Source of the DNA: Liolophura sinensis
Taxonomy: Eukaryota > Mollusca > Polyplacophora > Chitonida > Chitonidae
Direction of reading: 5' to 3'
Assembly (NCBI RefSeq): GCF_032854445.1
Contig: NC_088300.1
Coordinates: forward strand, 75,757,005 to 75,812,965
DNA: 55,961 bases
Below the pieces are notes generated by a model. The model did not search any database, was not told where the DNA came from, and saw nothing but the letters and a program-made list of their open reading frames with translations. This document shows positions 38,901 to 46,128 of the stretch, in pieces; positions within the stretch are counted from its first letter, which is position 1; the number at the start of each line of letters is the position of its first letter. The position numbers and the translations under genes were made by a program.

Positions 38901-40714
38901 AGTTCTGTGGGTGTATAGGCTTGTGAGGTGCTGTGATGTGAGGTAATTCCTGGGGAAGTTCTGTGGGTGTATAGGCTAGTGAGGTGCTGTGATGTGAGGT
39001 AATTCCTGGGGAAGTTCTGTGGGTGTATAGGCTTGTGAGGTGCTGTGATGTGAGGTAATTCCTGGGGAAGTTCTGTGGGTGTATAGGCTAGTGAGGTGCT
39101 GTGATGTGAGGTAATTCCTGGGGAAGTTCTGTGGGTGTATAGGCTTGTGAGGTGTGAGCTGTTGATGATGAGTTGCTGTGGTATATGACATGTATGATAA
39201 CTAAGTGCTGCGTGTGCTGCGTGGTGACATGCTGAGTTGTATGCTGGCATAAACAATTCAACAGTAGTGTAATATTACACATCATGAAGTATCTCAAATC
39301 AAAAACACACCATGGATTATGGGTCAACTGAACATTACATGTTTTGCATCAAATACATCAGCTCACCAGAATAATGATTTTTAACACAAAAAGAAAAAAA
39401 AACAATTTGGGTCTCAATTTTTTCAGGTAATTACTTTTATGCAGTGCTTTGTAGAAAGGTGCTGAATAGAAACCAGATGGCTAAACAACATCCTTGATTT
39501 GCAGAGCTAACTTTGCCCCAAGGGTACAATTACGGCAGATACTCTGAAGATTGGCTTCAATCAGAAAACTTGATAGATAAAATACAGGAGGCACCTCAAA
39601 CAGTTCAGAAGAACACAACTTAACCAGTTTTGCTCATTATTTGTCATTGACATGATTGTAAAATAAGCCTGGTAGAAATGTGATGGTTACCGTGGTAACA
39701 TTACTTGATTCTATTGAAAATTTTTACTGTTTTTGTACACGACAAGTTTTGTTAGGATTTGGGAAATATAAATCTCTGACTGAAGATAACTGCATTATGC
39801 CATTATAATTACAACAGAGTAGTGATAACTAAAATATATCGCAAAAAGTACTTGCAAACCTATTTCACTATTTTATTATACAAAGCAAAAGTACTAGAAC
39901 ATACATAAATGGAAATAATAAATAGTTAACATATTTATTACATTCTTAAATACAGAGAAAATGCCCAGATATATATCTTTTAACACTGAATTACATCTAT
40001 ATTACACACAGAGTAGATATCAAGTGTTCCCTTAGCCTTTGATCAAACAGCTTATAAACATACATTCTGTATACTGTCATTATCCCAAATCTAACAGGTG
40101 CATTTTAAAATAATTTGATAATTTATACAGCTCAAGCTTTAATAGCATAACTGTTTTTCATGGATTTTCAAAATAAAATTAAAAGATAAATTTTCAAGGC
40201 AAATTCAATCTAAACATTTTACAACAAAATTTAAGTCTACATCTATGCAGTCATTGATACTGATTTTCAAAACAAAATGACTTCCTTAAAGAAGCAGGAT
40301 AAGGGTCAGCTCCAGCAACATTACAACACAACACATTTCAATTTCTTAAAACTTTTCATATTCCATCAATGTGAATGATCCCCACGGATTTCACAGCAAA
40401 GAATACGGTTGATGAAATGAAATATTATGGATCTATTACTTGTTCATATTACTTGTGTGATATATGCCACACAACTTTTATACATATTTACACTGATAAA
40501 CGCCAGTTATCTTTATCCTGGAATGAACTTCTGGAATAAATTAACAAAAGGGGACAGCCAGAAATATTCATAAAAACAGCAGACAAAGATAATCTATCAG
40601 CGTCTGAAGAATGACGTAGCTGATGCCTATTTTTTGTTAGGTCTGCCAGTATTATGAATAAGCTGTTTATCATTTCCTACCTCCTATGTGAACTTTGTCA
40701 TATATGGCTCCCAT
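5857..40714 (-). CDS. KCNIP: Kv channel-interacting protein (KChIP) gene, seven-exon model
   Basis: KChIPs are cytosolic calcium sensors that bind the N-terminus of Kv4 potassium channels and tune their surface expression and inactivation. The join is 40714-40681, 32141-32017, 21540-21471, 20579-20509, 12316-12104, 6731-6669, 5904-5857. It totals 624 nt, 207 residues plus TGA. Every junction has GT/AG borders and the frame is kept throughout. Visible domains: an EF1 with the Cys-Pro insertion typical of neuronal calcium sensors (residues 54-63, non-binding); EF2 loop 90-101 (D90, D92, N94, G95, E101); EF3 loop 126-137 (D126, N128, D130, G131, E137); EF4 loop 174-185 (D174, N176, D178, G179, E185). 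The KPEGL, FTRKELQ.MYRGFK, YAHY.FN and KEEMMDI..AIYDMMG stretches match the KChIP core. Exon lengths of 125, 70, 71 and 63 nt agree with my recollection of vertebrate KCNIP genes. The core is nearly certain. The first exon is the least certain part. Confidence 0.93.
5905..6668 (-). other. KChIP intron 6 (764 bp)
   Basis: This intron separates exons 6 and 7. About half of it is a 36-bp minisatellite (5993-6393). The remainder is AT-rich and shows nothing else. Confidence 0.85.
5993..6393. repeat. 36-bp minisatellite (GGTACACTACCAGGATGGCC core)
   Basis: About eleven copies of a unit with the core GGTACACTACCAGGATGGCC followed by CTTGAACCAGGCTAGT. Three central units (about 6160-6270) are nearly identical and the edge units are more diverged, the usual pattern for unequal exchange. 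It sits inside the last KChIP intron. Confidence 0.9.
6669..6731 (-). CDS. KCNIP: KChIP exon 6 (63 nt), EF-hand 4
   Basis: The acceptor is tttttcag|AA and the donor AGG|gtaagt; phase 0 on both sides. It encodes 21 residues (172-192) starting [15 protein letters not shown] and ending DTCRR. The EF4 loop D174-E185 has D, N, D, G and E at positions 1, 3, 5, 6 and 12, so it should bind calcium. The 63-nt length matches the equivalent vertebrate exon as I recall it. Reading through the donor would add only two codons before TAA, so a retained intron would still give a near-complete but C-terminally shortened protein. Confidence 0.94.
6732..12103 (-). other. KChIP intron 5 (5.4 kb)
   Basis: This intron separates exons 5 and 6. 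A 35-bp minisatellite (7139-10970) fills about 70% of it. The remaining parts, 6732-7138 and 11070-12103, are AT-rich with no supported exon or mobile element. A homopurine G8 run lies near 6800. Confidence 0.85.
7139..10970. repeat. 35-bp minisatellite, about 109 units, with higher-order structure
   Basis: The unit reads CCCACCTCAGGGAACAATAT followed by TCTACTACTCTTAAT, 35 bp. Marked variants (CTCACCG, CTCATAG, TTGCCAAC, TATTATTGTT, CTGTTACTCG) recur in fixed order. The TTGCCAACCTCACCG variant lies at about 7565, 7915 (350 bp on, ten units), 8196 (eight units) and 9525. A block around 8400-8560 recurs near 9730-9890, about 38 units on. Segmental duplication of multi-unit blocks is therefore evident. 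Open frames such as 8857-9282 arise because the unit has few stops. A diverged outlier resembling the unit lies near 11040-11063. Confidence 0.97.
12104..12316 (-). CDS. KCNIP: KChIP exon 5 (213 nt), EF-hand 3 and linker
   Basis: The acceptor is gtttgcag|GA and the donor CAG|gtacaa; phase 0 on both sides. It encodes residues 101-171: [18 protein letters not shown], then [17 protein letters not shown], then [16 protein letters not shown] and a linker ending HVNRVFQ. The EF3 loop (126-137) has all ligands. At 213 nt it equals 108 plus 105, the sizes I recall for two consecutive vertebrate exons, and the break would fall after KE. It therefore looks like one fused exon: intron loss here or gain in vertebrates. 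The donor is weaker than the gtaagt sites of neighbouring exons. Confidence 0.97.
12885..13105. mobile_element. Possible short inverted-repeat (MITE-like) element
   Basis: The left end reads aacTTAAAGGCCAAGACAGC. The right end, read in reverse complement, gives AGCTTAAGGCCAGGCAATC, an imperfect inverted repeat of about 17 bp enclosing some 200 bp of non-coding DNA. That layout suits a small non-autonomous DNA transposon. No clear target-site duplication is visible, and one pair of imperfect ends is weak evidence. Confidence 0.3.
15475..15570 (-). mobile_element. Possible degenerate tRNA-derived SINE head
   Basis: On the minus strand, GGTAGAGTGATTAAAGAGTT followed by GGCTTTGACATCA resembles a tRNA-like A-box region. 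About 40 nt further on, GTGGATTCCC resembles a B box. No body or tail is recognisable, so this may be chance. Confidence 0.25.
16375..16543 (+). mobile_element. Degenerate SINE relic with V/Meta-like body
   Basis: ATGTGGGGAAAGTCTGCCAG and AAAGGTCAAAGGTTTACTCTG, then ATAAAACTTGATGTC, GTGAAAGTGATATAAGGC and finally AACCAAATACATAAATAAA follow the order of the SINE body and tail seen in better copies (GTGGGAAGGTCTGCCAG, GTATAAGTGAAATATT, ACACCAATCAAATAAATAAA). The head is lost or unrecognisable. This is an old copy in the orientation opposite to the younger ones. Confidence 0.4.
17217..17245. repeat. AT microsatellite
   Basis: About fourteen alternating AT dinucleotides with one G interruption, inside KChIP intron 4. 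Confidence 0.9.
19553..20017 (-). mobile_element. tRNA-derived SINE with four tandem 5' heads
   Basis: Read on the minus strand, the 3' part is complete: a B box GAGTTCAAGTCC (19742-19731), the body, a Meta-like tail GTGAAATATTCTTGAGTATG and CACCAATCAGATAAGTAAAT. The 5' end is unusual. The segment carrying the A box (TGGCTCAGTTGG-like) and ending just before the B box occurs four times: 20017-19952, 19951-19886, 19885-19819, and the one joined to the body at 19818. The spacing is 66-67 bp. The two outermost copies are nearly identical. No clean target-site duplication was found. ORFs at 19580-20043 are translations of this element. Confidence 0.85.
20509..20579 (-). CDS. KCNIP: KChIP exon 4 (71 nt), EF-hand 2
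   Basis: The acceptor is ttttttttag|AT and the donor GAG|gtaagt; phase 1 in, phase 0 out. It encodes residues 77-100 and holds [13 protein letters not shown] followed by an EF loop [11 protein letters not shown], completed by the Glu that opens exon 5. Positions 1, 3, 5, 6 and 12 of the loop are D, D, N, G and E, a canonical calcium-binding set. In vertebrate KChIPs this loop is generally regarded as degenerate, so the invertebrate protein may bind an additional ion. Confidence 0.96.
20580..21470 (-). other. KChIP intron 3 (891 bp)
   Basis: A short intron between exons 3 and 4 with a T-rich tract just before the exon 4 acceptor. No repeat or coding feature is recognised in it. Confidence 0.85.
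21471..21540 (-). CDS. KCNIP: KChIP exon 3 (70 nt), EF-hand 1
   Basis: The acceptor is gattacag|GA and the donor GAG|gtaagt; phase 0 in, phase 1 out. It encodes [20 protein letters not shown] followed by PQG and one extra base. The Cys-Pro in the EF1 loop disables calcium binding in this superfamily, and F..IYAQFFP is a hallmark of neuronal calcium sensors. Both the 70-nt length and the split Asp codon match the expected exon of KChIP genes. The next exon lies 891 nt downstream. Confidence 0.96.
21636..21998. repeat. Minisatellite, about 60-bp unit
   Basis: About six units containing CCATTCTGCACACCCATGGT, ATCATCACCCAGGGATACTG and TGTGCACACTACACCAG, varying between roughly 54 and 63 bp. It begins about 95 bp inside the intron from KChIP exon 3. 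The ORFs at 21587-22014 in three frames are repeat translations. Confidence 0.9.
22207..22325. repeat. 12-bp minisatellite (CTTCATCACACA / CTTCATCAAATG)
   Basis: About ten dodecamers of two alternating types, one ending CACACA or CACATG and one ending CAAATG, with C/T variation at position 3. In the minus frame they read as repeats of [12 protein letters not shown]-type peptides, which are not considered real protein. Confidence 0.9.
23375..23556 (+). mobile_element. Degenerate tRNA-derived SINE relic
   Basis: GAGCAGTTAAAGGTGCTTGTC followed by TTCCAATCCCAGCC resembles a tRNA-like head with a damaged B-box region. It is followed by GTGTGAAAGTTTGTCATTTACTTG and GCATGGTGGTTTTACCCTGG, which parallel the GTGGGAAGGTTTGTCACTAATTTG and CAGTGGTTT stretch of the relic at 48345-48570. 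The 3' tail is lost. Confidence 0.4.
28530..28790 (-). mobile_element. Young tRNA-derived SINE with poly(A) tail and 12-bp target-site duplication
   Basis: It is flanked by identical CACACACAATGA at 28518-28529 and 28791-28802. On the minus strand the order is GGGGCCTCCGTGGCTCAGTCGG (A box, 28780-28769), a B box GAGTTCAAGTCC, a GC-rich body with the inverted GGGTTTCCCCCGGGCTCTGC and CCCGGTTTCC motifs, and GTGAAATATTCTTGAGTACGGCG, then AAAACACCAATC and about 20 A. Other copies end in (AAAT)n; this one ends in pure poly(A). The layout agrees with molluscan MetaSINE-type elements. It is inserted in KChIP intron 2, in the same strand orientation as the gene. Confidence 0.92.
32017..32141 (-). CDS. 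KCNIP: KChIP exon 2 (125 nt), N-terminal core
   Basis: The acceptor is tttttcag|AT and the donor CAG|gtaaac; phase 1 in, phase 0 out. It encodes residues 12-53 (the first codon is split with exon 1). These include [16 protein letters not shown] and [17 protein letters not shown]. In KChIPs this segment covers the start of the conserved core and the entering helix of EF1, and contributes to the groove that holds the Kv4 N-terminus. The 125-nt length equals the corresponding vertebrate exon as I recall it. It is flanked by introns of about 8.5 kb (5') and 10.5 kb (3'). Confidence 0.95.
32765..32779 (+). repeat. Poly(G) run, 15 nt
   Basis: An uninterrupted run of fifteen G in otherwise AT-rich DNA. 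It can form quadruplex structure and is a likely length-polymorphic or error-prone site. Confidence 0.9.
34072..34535. repeat. Minisatellite, about 75-bp unit
   Basis: Six units start with CTAATTCTCACCTGATACAC, continue AGCACACTGAATATCCACA and AGAGTAAACAGTCCATTTAT, and end TTGAGGCTTGGG. They begin near 34078, 34164, 34238, 34315, 34391 and 34466, 74-86 bp apart. The outer units are more diverged. The ORF at 34314-34688 overlaps it by chance. Confidence 0.9.
35141..36411. repeat. 51-bp minisatellite, about 25 units, with a 607-bp higher-order repeat
   Basis: The unit is TTATTGATGAGTATTGTCAG, GGTAACCACAGAACAACCTT, CCACCAGACCC. A 50-bp variant has CTATTAATG. A marked unit with AACAACATTCC lies at about 35431, 36038 (607 bp on) and 36292 (254 bp on, five units). 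The units following each are in the same order, so whole 12-unit and 5-unit blocks were duplicated. Because 51 is a multiple of three, both strands stay open within blocks (17-residue repeats). The 50-bp variants break those frames, which argues against coding selection. Confidence 0.96.
37031..37094 (+). mobile_element. SINE 3'-tail fragment
   Basis: TTGTCGTATAAGTGAAATAT, TCTTGAGTAGGGCGTACAAC and ACCAATCAAATAAATAAATAAAT match only the 3' end of the full SINEs, in plus orientation. It is 5'-truncated, as expected of a dead-on-arrival copy, or it derives from the partner LINE that shares this tail. Confidence 0.8.
38202..38240 (+). repeat. C-rich tract (C17 then T then C9)
   Basis: Seventeen consecutive C, one T, nine C, A, then CCC. 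It is the strongest strand-asymmetric homopolymer in the window and the mirror of the G15 run 5.4 kb away. It is prone to slippage and may form quadruplex structure on the minus (gene-sense) strand. Confidence 0.85.
38807..39157. repeat. 56-bp minisatellite with alternating GCTAG / GCTTG units
   Basis: Units GCTAGTGAGGTGCTGTGATG, TGAGGTAATTCCTGGGGAAG, TTCTGTGGGTGTATAG start at 38807, 38863, 38919, 38975, 39031, 39087 and 39143. The spacing is exactly 56 bp and the fifth-letter region alternates A, A, B, A, B, A, B. Apart from that marker the units are essentially identical, so the array is young and has expanded as a 112-bp dimer. The minus-strand ORFs (38864-39327) are repeat translations. 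Confidence 0.95.
40681..40714 (-). CDS. KCNIP: KChIP first coding exon (proposed)
   Basis: It encodes eleven residues ([11 protein letters not shown]) plus the first base of an Asp codon. The donor reads G|gtagga and is phase 1, which is what the 125-nt second exon requires. The ATG has A at -3 and G at +4. It is the first in-frame ATG after an in-frame TAA at 40829-40831. It begins MGA like vertebrate KChIP1, but residue 6 is Asp rather than the small residue favoured for N-myristoylation, so lipidation is doubtful. The short N-terminus may be one of several alternatives, as KChIP genes commonly use variable first exons. No homology can be tested over so few residues; the call rests on start context, phase and position. 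Confidence 0.6.
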
Positions 40715-43700
40715 GCTTCTCCTGCTTCTCTCGTATGACGGACGGTAAGTTATCCGTACAGGGCAGCCGTAAAGTCCACAGACCCTGGGGTCCCGAGTTG
40801 CACCCCTCTCATGTTGCTGACAACTAACTTAGCACCTCTTTAATCAAGAGAGCCAGCGTGAAGACAACTGACTGTAGCTGAACACAGCTTCTACCATTAA
40901 CCAAGCACGAGGGGGAAAAAAACATGAATATGTAATGGTGTTAGTGGTCCAAGTTTATCCCTGGCTCTGCTGCCTTAGAAACACAGTAACATCCCAGCAA
41001 CAATGCAGCAAGCCACAACAGTCGGCTGTCCCGCCCTGCCTGTCTGAGATATACGCCCCATCAGGTAGATGCCTGCGTGTACCTCAATGTTACCCACTGA
41101 TACAGAGGCTGAGGTGGCACTAGCTCATCCCAGGTGTTTCAATGCCACAGCAAGCCTCAGTCACAGCTTCTCTCTCACAACTGTATCTACAGTATCTCGT
41201 ACAGCAATCCAAATCATCACTTTAGTTACTGACCACATACTTGCTGTACACAATGGCTTTGTTTGTGGAGTGCACCTGATCAGGGCATTTGGTCTGCAAG
41301 CTGTGCCTGGTGACGTATCCTACTGGCTGATGATGTTGATGATAATAATGCAGATGATGATGCCATTAGACTTGGCTCTACCCTTCCACCACTGGGCACC
41401 TGACAGTGGTCAGTCTCACTCTATAATGGCTTATGAGAGCGCCCAAGGCTACCTATGCTAAAACCTTTTGTTCGCTTGTACGGATTGTTGATCAGTAATG
41501 TTTAAAAAGGCATTATTACAAAATGCTGCTGGTAAGTGCTCAGGCTGAGACAGCCTGTAACCAGCAGGCGTTACCACTAGTACTACACCCTCATTATCAA
41601 TGGTCAATACAGCCAGCTATAGATTTTTTCACCAGTGTGTGTGGACAGGGAACGTGTATGCAAGCCTCCCACAACAGATCTGCTGAGAGATGGCAAGCTT
41701 GGCAAAATCGTCAGCGAGAGTCCTAAGTACTCCACGACAAACTGCCTTTGGGACTACCTGGGTTCTTTCCCCAATCAGTATCTCGTAACCTTGATGATAT
41801 ACATCTGTACAGAGAGGTGCAGCAGCAATAGGTTACTCCCAGTGATGAATCATGAAACATTAGACAACAAAATAAACAAGCCAATACCAGCCGAGGAAAA
41901 GCTTAATGCATTGAAAATAAACCAAGCTTGCTTTCAAAGCGAATCTCAAAACAGCGCGGAAAAGATATGGGAAATGTAATAACCCCTGTTGTTATTGTTC
42001 GATTGTTGTCACAAAGATCATGGGCAGAATTCAGAGGCAGACTGACTTTTGATTGGACGAACAGAAACAGTAGCCTTCAAACCAATACCCAACCACAATC
42101 ACACCCATTGAGCATGCTCGCAAATAGAATTAATTTGATAAAGCAGGCAGTGTATGGCGATCTAACAGCAATGGAGGATGAGAAATGCCTGTAGAGAATG
42201 CTCGTTGCTGATAGAGAGGACCATATTGATTCTCTGTCACAGGACACTGTGGATGCAGCCCGCTTACAAGTACCATGCCAGTCACTGCTCAATACGCAGG
42301 CCTGTTGCTGTGAACTGTTCACCCGGCCATAACTGGCACTGACAACGACCAACTGGATGGTGTGATCACTGGCATTTGTCCACAGAAATGTCGCATCTGG
42401 ATCAGATAAACACTAGAACAATCTGCATTAATAAAGCAGAGCCATACCTACACAGTAACACCTGCTGCCTGCTAATACTAGATAGCATACCTTATGCATA
42501 TTTATACGTCAGCTGTTGTATCGTGTACTACACATATTCCAAGAATTACCTATAACCACAGGACTGTTCAACAGCTAATAATTACAACCACAGGACTGTT
42601 CAACAGTTAATAGTTACACTGTTCAACACCTAATAATTGCATCTACAGGACTGTTCAACAGCTAATAATTACAACCATTTGTATTAGGATTGTTTAACAG
42701 CAAGGTTTTGCAGGACTGGGCAATTATAGTTGCAGAACTGTTCAAATGGTAATTACGTCTGCAAAACCATTCAAATGATAATTACAGCTGAAGAACTTTC
42801 CAGCAACTGATAATTCTTGCAAAAAACACTGTTCATCAACTGGTTATCAAACGGTAATTATAGCAGCATTCAACAGCTCCTAATTATAGCTGAAGAACTG
42901 TGCAAGACCAATATATTCCATGAATAACACGAAAGTTATTTCATATTCAGATGTCTGCTGAAATACTGCAGTGCACTGGTTTTCAGTATTTAACACTCTG
43001 TGTATTGTAACTTTTGTAGTCTAAAAAGTTTGCCGAGCTTAATGCTTAACCTCTAGTAAAACTGTGATTCACTGTCAGAGAGTAATGATGTTCACTATGT
43101 GATCCCCTGACACTTTCAGTAATATTAACATCTCAATTTTTCACGTCTTGCATCTTTCAGAAAAAAATGCAATGCTGATGGGTTCTACTGACTGCAAACG
43201 GGCACCATTTCATTGATTTAAACAGCATAGTTGTGAAGGGGAAATACACGTACTATATACAGGCAGTGTGAAGAAAGAAAAGTCAAGCAGCAATTTGATA
43301 GACTGATGTACAGAATATGATACATAACAATGGTGGGGGCATAGTTCTGTGTGAAACACCATTAACATAATATAAATTTTGAAAAATTGCACCACTGCAT
43401 ATGATCTGATGCATACTGGGACAGGGTATGGAAATATTAATGCCTAGGCTATAGCTCTAAATACCCAGATGACTGTACTGTATTATCAAAGATTTATATG
43501 TATGAATTAAAAATACTGATCATATGGCTATGATATGACTTAGCTGGTCAAAACACTGCAAAACCAGAATGTTCTGCACAGTAGCCAAGATTGGAGGTTT
43601 GATTGACTCAGAAACCTGACAAATGCCAGCAGATATATAAACTCAAGAGGGGAATATATTCATGACCAACTCTAAAGTGTCTGTCATGACAACACCCTGA

Positions 43701-43771
43701 CAAAGATGAAATAACAAGACAACGAGTCTTCCTCACTGGCTACAGCTGAAATGCAGAGAGATTAGGCTTAC
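40715..43771 (-). promoter_or_regulatory. Possible 5' UTR and promoter region of the KChIP gene
   Basis: Just above the proposed first exon, composition is visibly more GC-rich than in the surrounding introns, notably 40730-40860, 40960-41160 and 41300-41460. CpG dinucleotides appear in clusters. That is what a 5' UTR or promoter might look like, but no TATA box or initiator stands out at a defined distance. A degenerate repeat lies at 42552-42905. The plus-strand ORF 41069-41461 has no recognisable family. Confidence 0.3.
42552..42905. repeat. Degenerate minisatellite (CTGTTCAACAGCTAATAATTAC core)
   Basis: CTGTTCAACAGCTAATAATT followed by ACAACCACAGGA recurs about nine times with increasing divergence to the right and irregular spacing of roughly 30-45 bp. 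It appears to be an old array. Confidence 0.75.
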
Positions 43772-43793
43772 CCACTCCAAAGCGGAAGTCCAT
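43772..43793 (-). CDS. Candidate alternative first exon of the KChIP gene
   Basis: On the minus strand an ATG in good context (A at -3, G at +4) opens seven codons (MDFRFGV). It ends at a strong donor, GTGG|gtaagcc, in phase 1, the same phase as the 40681 exon. It could therefore splice to 32141 and give a 203-residue isoform. An in-frame TGA lies about 40 nt upstream. This is inference from signals only: a 22-nt open stretch followed by a good donor can occur by chance, and I see no homology that decides it. Confidence 0.3.
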
Positions 43794-45685
43794 GTTTGGT
43801 GGCTTTCCTAAGCCAATCTTCCAGTATCATGTGGTTAAAGCAAGATGATGATGAAGTAAGGTAGGAAGAGTAGCCCTTCCAGCATATCCAAATGTGAACT
43901 GGTCGAACAAAGCAATATTTCACAGTCTATATAAATAAATAATGATGAATTCTGGCATGGAATCCTGCAGTTTCAGTTGTTTCTACAAGGTAGGATACAA
44001 TGCATGCATGCCTAATCAGCCTGACACGTCCACTGATGTTCAGTCCATATCCCACTCTAATATCTCACAATTACACAGCCTTTCATTGTTTAAACCTGTA
44101 AAGCATTAATCTACCTTATAATCTATGCTCCAGTAGGCACCGACTGACAAATCCTTGAGCAACTAGTGTGTGAAAAATGGCAAAGACAACATTGAGAGGA
44201 AAAAAGAGACGGAGGTCTTGGGTGAATGCTCTGTAATAGATATCAATTATAAATGTGTTCACAGACTCATGCCTAGCTAACCTTTTCCAACAGAACACAC
44301 ACAAACGTCGTATTTTTTTTCCTCAAGCCAATCAAGGGAATTATTTACCCACGACTTGTGTAGGATGAAAATTGCATGAGAGGACGGGGCCAATGAGAGA
44401 AGTGATTACTAGCAGCAAGATAATTCCTTGTTGGAAAGAGAACATTTAGTGTGACTGCAGTGTAAACAAGCTTTATTCCACAAGGTAATACTGTGTGCTC
44501 CGGCCCAAAATGGGGTCACAGTCCAATTTAAACATCCATAATCCCATACCCATAAGCAGAAGTATCAACTAAATGCCATTTGATTGCGCTGAACATCCAC
44601 TTTCCAATTAAGAGTAGCCCATCATGGTCATATTTCATGATACTTGATATTGATCACAAGGTCAACATCAGATCAAACATCCTTGATCACAATGATCCAT
44701 ATATGTATGAAGTTCACGTATGAACATTACAAAATGCACAGAAGTTCTAAAGGAGCAAAGACAGATTTATCCATTCAATACTTTGCAAAAAGGAACTACG
44801 GTTTCCTGTTCCCAAAGTACAGAAATATTCACATGGAACTGATGATGGTCCATGTATACTTCCACCTCACACCACCAGCAGCCCCCAACACCCCCCCAAC
44901 ACCCCCATCCTTCAATCAGACATCTACACCCACACATCCAGCTTGCTCCAGTAATTGTAGAGCCACTTAGTGTTTGCTCCTACAGTACAATGACCAGCAT
45001 TTATCTCCCGAGTCAGCCAAATCACAGACTATTGACAGGTACATGGGCAGATCAATTACAGTTCATAGGACTGCTAAACTCGACTTGCCCCATGTACTCA
45101 CTTCACAAACCTATCATTTCCTTGTCACGACCCTGATACCTGCATGTTTCGCAAGGTAACTAAAACTACCTGTAATACTAAATATACTCCCCTTCGCATA
45201 GTCTTTTGTTATGCTCCACATTCAGAGGCAGCAGAATTCACTTGGCATATACATGTAGCTGTCCTAATGTCGTTCAGCTATCTATTTCCTGTTTTCATGA
45301 TTAAAGGACTACGGATTATATCATATCGATTCATGTTCATTTGTAAGCAGTATTGGAACAGGTCATGCAGGCTCCCCACCTGCCTGCAGCCAAATGCCTT
45401 CATTTATTCTGATCATGCGTGTTTTAATAGTTTTTGTAAATACTCCAGAAACTCCACCTACATGGCTGCACAGTTGTATAAACATACACTGGTACATTGT
45501 GGACTAATGTGTGAAAACATGTCAACTTAAAGATCAATGAAATACCATGAGCTCACGATGATAATATAACTGAAATTGACTAGCTTTAGGATAGCCTACA
45601 TGCCAACACAAACTAAAGCCTCAGTTTGTTATACAGTCTGCCCATGTGTGATATGGTCTAAGGTTTTTGGTTTTCGCAGTTTTAT
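43794..45685. other. Upstream flank, nothing recognised
   Basis: This is AT-rich DNA between the candidate alternative first exon and the 27-bp array. No RNA gene, mobile element or coherent coding exon is supported. Plus-strand ORFs at 44644-44970 and 45144-45530 show no recognisable motifs. Confidence 0.5.
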
Positions 45686-46128
45686 GAGGTGGAAGTTATA
45701 CAAAAGCACAATGAGCTGGCAGTTTTTACAAAAGCACAATGAGCTGGCAGTTATACAAATGCACAATGAGGTGCAAAGTTATACAACAGCACAATGAGCT
45801 GGCAGTTATACAAAAGCACAAAGAGCTGGCAGTTATACAAAGGCACAATGAGCTGGTACAAAGGCACAATGAGCTGGCAGTTATACAAAAGCACAATGAG
45901 CTGACAGTTATACAAATGCACAATGAGGTGCAAAGTTATACAACAGCACAATGAGCTGGCAGTTATACAAAAGCACAATGAGCTGACAGTTATACAAAGG
46001 CACAATGAGCTGGCAGTTATACAAAGGCACAATGAGCTGGCAGTTATACAAAAGCACAATGAGCTGGCAGTTATACAAAAGCACAATGAGCTGACAGTTA
46101 CACAAAAAAACAATGAGTTGGCAGTTAT
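45686..46128. repeat. 27-bp minisatellite reading as a nonapeptide repeat
   Basis: About sixteen units of TTATACAAAAGCACAATGAG plus CTGGCAG. As 27 is divisible by three, the plus strand reads repeated ELAVIQKHN and the minus strand a hydrophobic, Cys-rich repeat. A marked unit with GAGGTGCAAAG occurs at about 45768 and 45925, so a block of about 157 bp was duplicated. One unit lacks the inner 7-8 bp (near 45855), which shifts the frame. This argues against a maintained protein. Confidence 0.95.

Larger units (their letters stand above)
32142..40680 (-). other. KChIP intron 1 (8.5 kb)
   Basis: This is the intron between the proposed first exon and exon 2. It carries a G15 run (32765-32779), minisatellites at 34072-34535, 35141-36411 and 38807-39157, a SINE tail fragment (37031-37094) and a C-rich tract (38202-38240). 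The remaining sequence shows no supportable exon. ORFs such as 37498-37716 and 37943-38329 lack any recognisable family. Confidence 0.75.

Noticed and set aside
41069-41461. 130-codon plus-strand ORF as a gene
   Set aside because: It has no recognisable domain and no splice or codon-use support. It lies in a locally GC-richer region where chance ORFs lengthen.
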